Below are positions 1 through 5,759 of a stretch of 5,759 nt of DNA, piece by piece; positions within the stretch are counted from its first letter, which is position 1; every line of letters starts with the position of its first letter. Both the position numbers and the translations under genes were made by a program. The DNA lies in assembly GCA_947452665.1 (NCBI GenBank), contig CANGEH010000153.1, positions 1-5,759 of the forward strand, in the 5' to 3' direction. Source of the stretch: Caulobacteraceae bacterium (GTDB taxonomy: Bacteria; Pseudomonadota; Alphaproteobacteria; Caulobacterales; Caulobacteraceae). The notes under the pieces were generated by a model. It saw only the letters and a list, made by a program, of their open reading frames with translations. It was not told the DNA's origin and ran no database searches.

Positions 1-1149
1 CAGGAATGCGCCGCCCGGCCAACGCTTGACAGCGTGCGCGAGGCCGCAGCCCTTGCCGCCAAGGCCCTAGCAGCGATTGAAGCCCCCTTGCTGGCCTTTG
101 CCCGGCATTTGGAGGACCTGCTCGATAGCGCCGCCGAGGACCTGCCCACCGGTGACCGGGCCAGGATTGAGGGGGCCTTGCGCGGTATAGACCGGCGTGC
201 GCGCATGGCTCTTCCCGCCTGGCGCTCCATGCTTCAGGCCCTGGTCGATCAAAGCGATGATGATCCCAATTTTGTTGACTGGTTTGAGGCCACCTATCTC
301 TATGGCCGGGTGGTGGATGCCGCCTATCGCAGGCACTGGGTTGATCCGACCGAGCCCTTGATGGCAGCGGTTCTGTCGCCCGCGCATGGCATATTGGTCA
401 CCAGCGCCACCTTGTCTGATCAGGCCCTGTCCGATCCGTTTGCGCTGGCCGAGATGCGCACCGGCGCGGCGCGTATGCCCGAGCGGCCCAAGACCTTGAA
501 GCTGGCCTCGCCATTTGACTATGCCAATCAGGCCAGGGCCTTTGTCATTACCGACATTACCAAGGATGATCCGCGCCAGATCGCAGCGGCCATGCGCGAA
601 TTGTTTCTGGCATCCGGCGGCGGCGGGGTTGGCCTGTTTACCGCCATTCGCCGTCTGAAAGCCGTGCATGAACGCATAGCCGCCCCCTTGGCGGATAAGG
701 GCCTAGCCCTTTATGCCCAGCATGTTGATGCGCTGGAGGTTGGGGCCCTGGTCGATATTTTCCGGGCCGAGGAGGATTCTTGTCTTTTGGGCACGGATGC
801 AGTGCGCGACGGGGTCGATGTGCCGGGACGATCCTTGCGCCTATTGGCCTTTGACCGGGTGCCCTGGCCAAGGCCCGACATGTTGCACAAGGCCAGGCGC
901 GAGCGGTTTGGCGCGCGGGCCTATGACGATTCTGTCGCACGGGCGCGCATTGCCCAGGCCTTTGGCCGCCTGATCCGCCGCGCCGATGATAAGGGGGTGT
1001 TTGTCATGCTCGATGCCGCCGCCCCGACGCGCCTGTTTTCCAGCCTGCCCGAAGGCGTTGAAATCCAGCGCCTTGGCCTGGTCGATGCGCTTGAGGCCAT
1101 AGCCACGTTTTTGGACACCAAATCGCCCGCGACAGACGTGCAAGGTTAG
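1..1149 (+). CDS. ATP-dependent DNA helicase, DinG/Rad3 (XPD-like) family, C-terminal part (5' truncated by window edge)
   Basis: This is a superfamily 2 helicase of the DinG/XPD group, which unwinds DNA 5' to 3' using ATP and helps resolve blocked or structured DNA. The frame is open from base 1 with no stop, so the GTG at 34 is probably internal and the true start lies to the left. About 382 codons are present. Numbering from the first codon, VTSATLS (133-139), GTDAVRDGVDVPG (264-276) and QAFGRLIRR (319-327, motif VI with its arginine finger) are visible. FVDWF and HWVDPT nearby also fit the alphaproteobacterial form. The Walker A motif, any Fe-S cysteines and the DEAH box would lie upstream and are not seen, so activity cannot be judged. 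The usual SFWEGVD box reads AVRDGVD, a variant I associate with this subfamily. The next gene follows after 5 bases. Family assignment is firm; whether it is orthologous to E. coli DinG is not. Confidence 0.9.
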   Translation, partial: QECAARPTLDSVREAAALAAKALAAIEAPLLAFARHLEDLLDSAAEDLPTGDRARIEGALRGIDRRARMALPAWRSMLQALVDQSDDDPNFVDWFEATYLYGRVVDAAYRRHWVDPTEPLMAAVLSPAHGILVTSATLSDQALSDPFALAEMRTGAARMPERPKTLKLASPFDYANQARAFVITDITKDDPRQIAAAMRELFLASGGGGVGLFTAIRRLKAVHERIAAPLADKGLALYAQHVDALEVGALVDIFRAEEDSCLLGTDAVRDGVDVPGRSLRLLAFDRVPWPRPDMLHKARRERFGARAYDDSVARARIAQAFGRLIRRADDKGVFVMLDAAAPTRLFSSLPEGVEIQRLGLVDALEAIATFLDTKSPATDVQG

Positions 1150-1154
1150 GACCA

Positions 1155-2636
1155 ATGGCCGCCCACGACCCAAAAGACACCTGCCTAGAGGTCATAGACT
1201 GGATGCGTGCTGGGGCAGGCGGTGCCCTGAAGGTTGACCGCGTTATCGAGACCCATTGCGCGGTGGTGGTTCTGGCCGGTGACCAGGCCTTCAAGCTGAA
1301 AAAGCCGGTTGATCTGGGCTATCTGGATTTTTCCAGCTTTGAAAAGAGACAATGGGCGCTGGAGCGGGAGCTGGCCTTTAACCAGCCAGTTGCGCCCAGT
1401 GTTTATCGCGCCCTGCACACGATTAATCGTACGGTCGATGGCGCTTTGAGCCTTGGCGGCGCTGGGCAGGTTATCGAATGGGCGCTGGAAATGCGCCGGT
1501 TTGACGAGACAACTGTTTTGTCCAATCAGCCGCAGGGGGTGCAAGGCGATCTGGCCGAGGGGCTTGGCCGGATGGTGGCGGGGTTTCATGCCCATGCCGA
1601 CCCGCGCCCGCAAGGCGGCGGGGCTGGGGGGCTTGGCTATACCATTACCTCCAATGCCCTATTGATGCGGGGCCTTGGCGAGGTTTTAGGCGGGGCGGAT
1701 GTTGAGGCCTTAATCGCCGCGACGGATGCAGAATTTTCGGCTAGGGCGGCCTTGCTCGATCGTCGCCAGGGCCTTGGCCTTGGGCGACGCTGTCATGGCG
1801 ACCTGCATCTGGGCAATCTGTTTATTGAAGACGGCCAGCCGGTCCTGTTCGACTGTATTGAGTTTAATGACCAGCTTAGCGATGCCGATATCCAATATGA
1901 TTTGGCCTTCTTGCTGATGGACCTTGTGTTTCGCGGCAATAAGGGCGGTGCCGTGCGGGTCTTGAGCGGCTATCTGGACCAGGCCGCGCGCGATTTTGGC
2001 GATGCGGCTTTTGAGGGGCTTGCGGCTCTGCCCCTGATGCTGGCGGTGCGGGCCGGGGTGAGGGCCCATGTCAGTGCCCAGATGGGGCAGGCCGATCTGG
2101 CAAAAGCCTATGTTCAGGCAGGCCTAGATCACCTTAAGCCCAAGCCTCTAAGCCTTATGGCCATTGGGGGGCTGTCGGGATCGGGCAAGTCCTTTACCGC
2201 CCGCAATTTGGCCCCATCGCTTCAGGCTGTGATCTTACGCTCTGACGAGATCCGCAAACGGCTCTGGGGCTGCGCGCCGCGCCAAGCCTTGCCGCGTGAG
2301 GCCTATGGGCCCGATCAGAGCGGGCGCGTCTATGGCCAGATGCTGCATGAGGCCGGCTTGATGCTGAAGGCCGGGCAGTCGGTTGTGCTCGATGCGGTGT
2401 TTTTGCGGCCCGCCGAGCGTGATGCGGTCAGGGCTCTGGCCGCCGAACATGCCGTAGCCTTTGAAGGGCTATGGCTGGAGGCCCCCGCCAGCTTATTGCA
2501 GGCCAGAATTGCGGCGCGAACAAACGATGCCTCAGACGCGGATGTGGCCGTTCTGGATCTGCAATTGGCTCAAGATGCGGGACCGATGGACTGGGTGCGC
2601 ACAGCCTCTGATCAAGCTATTTTGAAATTGCACTAA
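1155..2636 (+). CDS. Bifunctional aminoglycoside phosphotransferase-like kinase / P-loop ATP-binding protein
   Basis: This 493-residue protein fuses two nucleotide-binding domains. The first half is APH-like: a candidate ATP-binding lysine in FKLKKPV (46-52), the Brenner motif HGDLHLGN (214-221, catalytic Asp 216) and the metal-binding LFDCIEFN (Asp 233). The second half is a P-loop kinase: Walker A GLSGSGKS (339-346, Lys 345), RSDEIRKRLWG (362-372) and a Walker B-like VVLDAVFLRPAERD (410-423), resembling zeta-toxin or gluconate-kinase-like folds. The architecture corresponds to the COG2187 plus COG0645 fusion often annotated as bifunctional aminoglycoside phosphotransferase/ATP-binding protein. 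The substrate is unknown, and the name should not be read as antibiotic resistance. The ATG at 1155 is preceded by AAGG at 1142-1145, inside the end of the helicase gene, at a suitable distance. The 5-base gap suggests translation coupled to the helicase. All key motifs of both halves look intact. The protein is probably cytosolic, as no signal peptide or membrane segment is seen. Confidence 0.9.
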   Translation: MAAHDPKDTCLEVIDWMRAGAGGALKVDRVIETHCAVVVLAGDQAFKLKKPVDLGYLDFSSFEKRQWALERELAFNQPVAPSVYRALHTINRTVDGALSLGGAGQVIEWALEMRRFDETTVLSNQPQGVQGDLAEGLGRMVAGFHAHADPRPQGGGAGGLGYTITSNALLMRGLGEVLGGADVEALIAATDAEFSARAALLDRRQGLGLGRRCHGDLHLGNLFIEDGQPVLFDCIEFNDQLSDADIQYDLAFLLMDLVFRGNKGGAVRVLSGYLDQAARDFGDAAFEGLAALPLMLAVRAGVRAHVSAQMGQADLAKAYVQAGLDHLKPKPLSLMAIGGLSGSGKSFTARNLAPSLQAVILRSDEIRKRLWGCAPRQALPREAYGPDQSGRVYGQMLHEAGLMLKAGQSVVLDAVFLRPAERDAVRALAAEHAVAFEGLWLEAPASLLQARIAARTNDASDADVAVLDLQLAQDAGPMDWVRTASDQAILKLH

Positions 2637-2644
2637 CCGGCCAT

Positions 2645-2673
2645 TTGCCATGCGCCGCGCGGCGCAATAGTGT
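2645..2673 (+). promoter_or_regulatory. Candidate promoter with palindromic spacer upstream of the acyl-CoA ligase
   Basis: TTGCCA at 2645-2650 matches the sigma-70 -35 consensus at 5 of 6 positions. Seventeen bases further on, TAGTGT at 2668-2673 is a weak -10 (3 of 6). Almost the entire spacer is the perfect palindrome at 2651-2666. Transcription would begin near 2680, leaving a leader of about 25 bases before the ligase start. The weak -10 makes this tentative. It is inference from spacing and position only, and the ligase could instead be read through from the upstream genes. Confidence 0.3.
2651..2666. repeat. Perfect 16-base GC-rich palindrome (possible operator or hairpin)
   Basis: TGCGCCGCGCGGCGCA reads identically on both strands. 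It lies 14 bases after the kinase-fusion stop and about 40 bases before the ligase start. As RNA it could fold only with a minimal loop, and no U-run follows, so an intrinsic terminator is a poor explanation. Its place between candidate -35 and -10 elements would suit a dimeric regulator. No known operator consensus that I can recall (FadR, PsrA) matches it. Confidence 0.5.
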
Positions 2674-2693
2674 CCGCTTCGAAAATTTATTCT

Positions 2694-2698
2694 AGGGG
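2694..2698 (+). promoter_or_regulatory. Ribosome binding site that decides the ligase start
   Basis: AGGGG ends 2 bases before the ATG at 2701 but 8 bases before the ATG at 2707. Only the second spacing is normal for a Shine-Dalgarno site. This favours 2707, which gives a protein starting MLGLMQ, the N-terminus familiar in this ligase family, over the longer MTMLGLMQ form. Confidence 0.7.
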
Positions 2699-2706
2699 AA
2701 ATGACC

Positions 2707-4347
2707 ATGCTTGGTTTGATGCAGAACTGGCCCTTGACTGTCGACAAGCTGTTGGACCATGCCAAGATCTGGCACCCCAATCGCGAGATCGTCTCGCGTT
2801 CGGTTGAGGGGCCGATTGTCCGCACGACCTATGCGCATATTCATGACCGGGCCAAGCGCATGTCCAATGCGCTTTTGGGCATGGGGATCAAGACCGGGGA
2901 CAGGGTCGCGACCCTGGCCTGGAATTCCGCCCGTCATATCGAGGTCTGGTACGGGATTATGGGCATTGGCGCTGTGTGTCACACGCTCAATCCGCGCCTG
3001 TTCCCCGAGCAACTGGTCTATATTATCAACCATGCCGAAGACCGGGTGATCTTTACCGACCTGACCTTTTTGCCAATCCTGGAAGGCATTATTGGCCAGT
3101 GCCCGACGGTTGAGCGCATTGTGGTCATGACCGATCAAGATCACATGCCCAAGGCCAATTTGACGATCAAGGGCGCGGCCCCTGTGGCGCTGGAAACCTT
3201 GATTGAGCAAAACAGTCCTGACATTGCCTGGGGCGGGTTTGATGAAAACACCGCTGCTGGCCTTTGCTATACCTCAGGCACGACCGGCAATCCAAAGGGC
3301 GTGCTCTATTCGCACCGCTCCAACTATCTGCACACCCTGTTTGCACTTCAGGCTGATGTCATGGCCCTGTCGGCCAAGGATGTGATCTTGCCCGTGGTGC
3401 CCATGTTCCATGCCAATGCCTGGGGCATAGCGTTTTCGGCGCCTGCCGTTGGCGCCAAGCTGGTCATGCCCGGGGCCAAGATGGACGGGGCCTCAATCTA
3501 TGAATTGCTGGAAACCGAGGGCGTTACCTTCTCGGCGGCGGTCCCGACCGTCTGGCAAATGCTGCTCCAGCACCTGCAGGCGACCAATAGCAAGCTGTCG
3601 ACCTTGAAGCGCGTTGTGATTGGCGGCTCGGCGGTTCCAGAGGCGATTGTTCGCGCCTTTGCCGATGATTATGGCGTCGATGTCACCCATGCCTGGGGCA
3701 TGACCGAGACCTCGCCCATGGGCACCATGTCGACCCCAACCCCTGAAATCGCGGCCATGAGCCGTGAAGAGCAGATTGCGTTCAAGCTGAAACAGGGCCG
3801 CCCCTGCTCCGGCGTTGAGCTCAAGCTGACCAATGACGAGGGCGAGCGTCTGCCGCATGATGGCAAGACCTTTGGGCGTCTCAAGATCAAGGGCGCCATC
3901 ATTGCCAGCGCCTATTTCAAGCAAGAAGGCGGTGATATCCTCGACCAAGAGGGCTTTTTCGATACGGGCGATGTCTCCACGATTGACCACCACGGCTTTA
4001 TGCAGATTACCGACCGCGCCAAGGATGTGATCAAGTCGGGCGGCGAATGGATTTCCTCGATCGATATTGAAAACATTGCCGTTGGCCATCCCAAGGCAGC
4101 TCTTGCGGCCGTGATCGGTATTGCCCATCCCAAATGGGACGAGCGGCCCCTATTGCTGGTCAAGCTCAAGGAAGGGCAGTCCGGGACCCGCGATGAGTTC
4201 TTAAGCTTCCTAGAGGGCAAGATCGCCAAATGGTGGACGCCTGATGATGTCGTGTTTGTCGATGACATCCCGCTCGGCGCAACCGGCAAGATCGACAAAA
4301 AGGTCCTGCGCCAACAGTTTGAGACCTATAAGCTGCCGACGGCTTGA
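2707..4347 (+). CDS. Fatty-acyl-CoA ligase (AMP-forming acyl-CoA synthetase, FadD/DmdB-like)
   Basis: This member of the ANL adenylate-forming superfamily activates a carboxylic acid with ATP to an acyl-AMP and transfers it to coenzyme A, normally feeding beta-oxidation. Numbered from the ATG at 2707 (546 residues), it shows the phosphate-binding loop YTSGTTGNPKG (188-198), AWGMTE (329-334), the ribose-binding TGD (420-422), the hinge region DRAKDVIKSGGEWIS (436-450) and the catalytic lysine of ATGK (528). Length and motifs are those of a complete, functional enzyme. No membrane segment is evident; family members are cytosolic or loosely membrane-associated. It appears to be its own transcription unit, with a 70-base spacer carrying a candidate promoter upstream. 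The substrate is uncertain: long- or medium-chain fatty acids are most likely, but 3-methylmercaptopropionate:CoA ligases (DmdB) of marine alphaproteobacteria have the same length and opening residues. No other dmd or beta-oxidation gene is in view to decide. Confidence 0.93.
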   Translation: MLGLMQNWPLTVDKLLDHAKIWHPNREIVSRSVEGPIVRTTYAHIHDRAKRMSNALLGMGIKTGDRVATLAWNSARHIEVWYGIMGIGAVCHTLNPRLFPEQLVYIINHAEDRVIFTDLTFLPILEGIIGQCPTVERIVVMTDQDHMPKANLTIKGAAPVALETLIEQNSPDIAWGGFDENTAAGLCYTSGTTGNPKGVLYSHRSNYLHTLFALQADVMALSAKDVILPVVPMFHANAWGIAFSAPAVGAKLVMPGAKMDGASIYELLETEGVTFSAAVPTVWQMLLQHLQATNSKLSTLKRVVIGGSAVPEAIVRAFADDYGVDVTHAWGMTETSPMGTMSTPTPEIAAMSREEQIAFKLKQGRPCSGVELKLTNDEGERLPHDGKTFGRLKIKGAIIASAYFKQEGGDILDQEGFFDTGDVSTIDHHGFMQITDRAKDVIKSGGEWISSIDIENIAVGHPKAALAAVIGIAHPKWDERPLLLVKLKEGQSGTRDEFLSFLEGKIAKWWTPDDVVFVDDIPLGATGKIDKKVLRQQFETYKLPTA

Positions 4348-4388
4348 TCGCTTTCCAAACCGCGCTAGGGTCCTAGAAGGGCCTATTC

Positions 4389-4393
4389 AGGAG
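4389..4393 (+). promoter_or_regulatory. Ribosome binding site of the DUF1499 gene
   Basis: AGGAG lies 10 bases upstream of the ATG at 4404 and supports that start. No convincing promoter is seen in the 56-base gap after the ligase, so the gene may be co-transcribed with the ligase. Confidence 0.65.
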
Positions 4394-4403
4394 AACCGGA
4401 CCG

Positions 4404-5183
4404 ATGAAACCAAGTCTTAAGGCCACCCAGACCTATCTGAGCGTGGCGCTGGTGATTGCCATATTGCCGATTGCCTCCATCTTGATCGGGGCGGTGGCGA
4501 CCAAGACCGGCCTGTTGGACTGGAAGCTTGGGTTTGGGCTCATGACCTTTAAGGGCCCACCCTTATTGGCCATGCTGGGTCTTGCCACGGGCCTGGTGGC
4601 CCTGGTTCTGGCCCTGATCGTTGATGCCAAGGGGCTTTGGCTCAAGGGTCTATTGCCCCTAGTCGTGACCTTGGCGGTCATGGGCGGCTTTGTTGGTCTT
4701 ATGAACACGGCCAAAAGCGTGCCCATGATCCATGATGTGGCCACGGACTGGACCACGCCCTTGACGTTTTCGCCTGCGGTTATGACGGCGCGGGGTGCTG
4801 AGTCTAACCCGGTTGAGGCCGATCCGCGGGGTCCGGGCAAGGATGGCGCACCGGGCGAGCGGGTGGCTGATCTCAATGCCAAGGCCTGCCCAGAGGCCAA
4901 GCCGATTGTCTTGACCAGCGATGCGCCCGACGCCTTTAACAAGGTCAAGGCGGCCCTCACCGGCGCAGGCCTGACCCTTGTCACCGAGGCCCCGGCTCAA
5001 GGGCGGATCGAGGCTGTCGCCACCAGCGCCCTTTATGGCTTTAAAGACGATGTGGTGGCGCGGATTGTCCCGTCCGAGGGCACGACCCGCATTGATCTGC
5101 GCTCGATCAGCCGGGTCGGCTTGTCCGACCTGGGGGCCAATTGCAAGCGCATCACCGCCATTCGGGCCGCGCTTGTCAAATAG
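4404..5183 (+). CDS. DUF1499 domain-containing membrane protein
   Basis: This 259-residue protein has unknown biochemical function. Three hydrophobic stretches, at about 12-32, 53-73 and 82-100, should cross the inner membrane. They are followed by a soluble DUF1499 domain that starts with VPMIHDVATDW (106-116) and TPLTF (118-122) and ends with the characteristic pattern RIEAVATSALYGFKDD (201-216), then TRIDLRSISRVGLSDLGANC (228-247) and KRI. With three membrane segments and a presumed inward N-terminus, the domain would face the periplasm; this orientation is inference. A linker rich in Gly, Pro and Asp at 131-160 separates the two halves of the domain. DUF1499 proteins are common in alphaproteobacteria, often with this kind of membrane anchor, and no enzyme activity is established as far as I know. 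The gene starts 56 bases after the ligase and ends 7 bases from the convergent hydrolase gene. Confidence 0.88.
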   Translation: MKPSLKATQTYLSVALVIAILPIASILIGAVATKTGLLDWKLGFGLMTFKGPPLLAMLGLATGLVALVLALIVDAKGLWLKGLLPLVVTLAVMGGFVGLMNTAKSVPMIHDVATDWTTPLTFSPAVMTARGAESNPVEADPRGPGKDGAPGERVADLNAKACPEAKPIVLTSDAPDAFNKVKAALTGAGLTLVTEAPAQGRIEAVATSALYGFKDDVVARIVPSEGTTRIDLRSISRVGLSDLGANCKRITAIRAALVK

Positions 5184-5190
5184 ACTGGCC

Positions 5191-5759
5191 TTAAGCGGCT
5201 AGACGCAAAATCGTATCGAGTGCCACAGGGCCGTCGCAGACCAGGCGGCCCTGATTGGCCATATGGATCACATGCGCCTGGATTGAGCGGGCAGCGGCGG
5301 GATGCAGGCGCGAATCCACAGCGGCATAAATGATCGGCACCATGGTCAATATGCTGGCCGGTCCGTTCGCCAATTGCGCCAAAATCTGGTCCTCACGCGC
5401 GCGGCGGTGGTCGCTATAGGCCTGGATAAAAGGCCTAACCTCGGTAATCGCCGGGCCATGGGTTGGCCAAAGCGTGGCAAAATTTCGGGCCTGGATCGCA
5501 TCGAGACTGGCAAAATAATCGCCCATATCGCCGTCGGGCGGCGTGATCACGGTCGTCGACCAGCCCATTATGTGATCGCCCGAAAACAGGGTGTTTTCTT
5601 CGGCCAGGGCATAACAGATATGGTTGGAGGTATGGCCAGGCGTATGGATGGCTTCAAACGTCCAGCCGGGGCCCTTGATGATCTCGCCGCCCTTTAAGGC
5701 CACATCAGGCTGAAAACCCTCATCATCGCCCGCTTCCGTAACCACGTCGCTATCTTGGG
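5191..5759 (-). CDS. MBL-fold metallo-hydrolase, LACTB2-like with C-terminal winged helix (5' truncated by window edge)
   Basis: This is a metallo-beta-lactamase-fold hydrolase. The frame is open to base 5759, so the GTG at 5745 is unlikely to be the true start and the N-terminus is missing. About 188 codons are present. Numbered from the first complete codon at the edge, HTPGHT (38-43, metal-binding His 42), FSGDHIMGWS (58-67, metal-bridging Asp 61) and PTHGP (98-102, His 100) are intact. The HxHxDH motif must lie beyond the window. FIQAYSDHRRAREDQIL (110-126) leads into a C-terminal winged-helix segment at about 120-180. This two-part layout is that of the LACTB2 (beta-lactamase-like protein 2) group. 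Human LACTB2 is an endoribonuclease, but bacterial members are mostly uncharacterised and can also resemble glyoxalase II-type thioesterases, so no substrate is assigned. The gene converges on the DUF1499 gene with only 7 bases between stop codons. Its promoter lies outside the window. Confidence 0.88.
   Translation of the reverse strand, partial: QDSDVVTEAGDDEGFQPDVALKGGEIIKGPGWTFEAIHTPGHTSNHICYALAEENTLFSGDHIMGWSTTVITPPDGDMGDYFASLDAIQARNFATLWPTHGPAITEVRPFIQAYSDHRRAREDQILAQLANGPASILTMVPIIYAAVDSRLHPAAARSIQAHVIHMANQGRLVCDGPVALDTILRLAA

Noticed and set aside
67..669. Long antisense open frame (200 codons) opposite the helicase gene.
   Set aside because: It opposes a gene with clear conserved helicase motifs, has a composition expected of a shadow frame in GC-rich DNA, and shows no recognisable domain.
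1155..2636. Possible antibiotic resistance gene, because of the aminoglycoside phosphotransferase-like half.
   Set aside because: The fusion architecture is that of a widespread chromosomal family with no shown resistance role, and nothing mobile surrounds it.
3493..4128. Long antisense open frame (211 codons) opposite the acyl-CoA ligase.
   Set aside because: It is the mirror of strongly conserved ligase sequence including the adenylation motifs, and no domain or plausible start context was seen.
4365..4376. Short inverted repeat CTAGG-GT-CCTAG between the ligase and the DUF1499 gene, a possible terminator or operator.
   Set aside because: Arms of 5 bases, a 2-base loop and no T-run make it a poor terminator, and there is no other support for an operator.
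5166..5199. Imperfect inverted repeat (GCCGCGCTT with AAGCGGC) across the two convergent stop codons, a possible bidirectional terminator.
   Set aside because: The stem is about 7 pairs with a 2-base bulge and a long loop, and no T-run follows on either strand. It is too weak to call.
5302..5697. Plus-strand open frame of 131 codons over the MBL hydrolase gene.
   Set aside because: The minus-strand frame carries the intact HTPGHT, SGDH and THGP motifs, so this one is a shadow.
1..5759. Mobile elements, prophage, CRISPR arrays, tRNA or rRNA genes and toxin-antitoxin pairs.
   Set aside because: No terminal repeats, transposase or integrase motifs, spaced direct repeats or tRNA-like folds were noticed. 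Coding genes fill nearly the whole window and the longest non-coding gap is 70 bases.

Overview
The window looks like ordinary chromosomal DNA from an alphaproteobacterium. The evidence is a GC-rich, densely coding sequence (roughly 58-60% GC by eye), the variant motifs of a DinG/Rad3-type helicase typical of that class, an acyl-CoA ligase opening with an MLGLMQ-type N-terminus, a DUF1499 membrane protein, and marked depletion of GANTC, the CcrM methylation site of this class. The genus cannot be read from the sequence.

Layout: (1) 1-1149 (+) is the C-terminal part of a DinG-like ATP-dependent helicase, cut by the left edge. (2) 1155-2636 (+) is a fusion of an aminoglycoside-phosphotransferase-like kinase domain to a P-loop (AAA/zeta-toxin-like) kinase domain; it starts 5 bases after the helicase stop and is probably co-transcribed with it. 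(3) A 70-base spacer holds a perfect 16-base palindrome within a candidate promoter and a strong ribosome binding site. (4) 2707-4347 (+) is a complete fatty-acyl-CoA ligase. (5) 4404-5183 (+) is a DUF1499 protein with three predicted N-terminal membrane segments. (6) 5191-5759 (-) is the C-terminal part of a LACTB2-like metallo-beta-lactamase-fold hydrolase, convergent with the DUF1499 gene and cut by the right edge.

Functionally the window joins a nucleic-acid maintenance pair (helicase plus kinase fusion) to a lipid or acyl-CoA metabolism region (ligase). The membrane protein and the MBL hydrolase have no established link to it. No insertion sequence, phage gene, CRISPR array, tRNA, rRNA or clear defence system was seen. 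There is no strong evidence of a new biological system. The points most worth a second look are the palindrome in the candidate promoter of the ligase, the kinase fusion of unknown substrate, and the contrast between scarce GANTC and abundant GATC.
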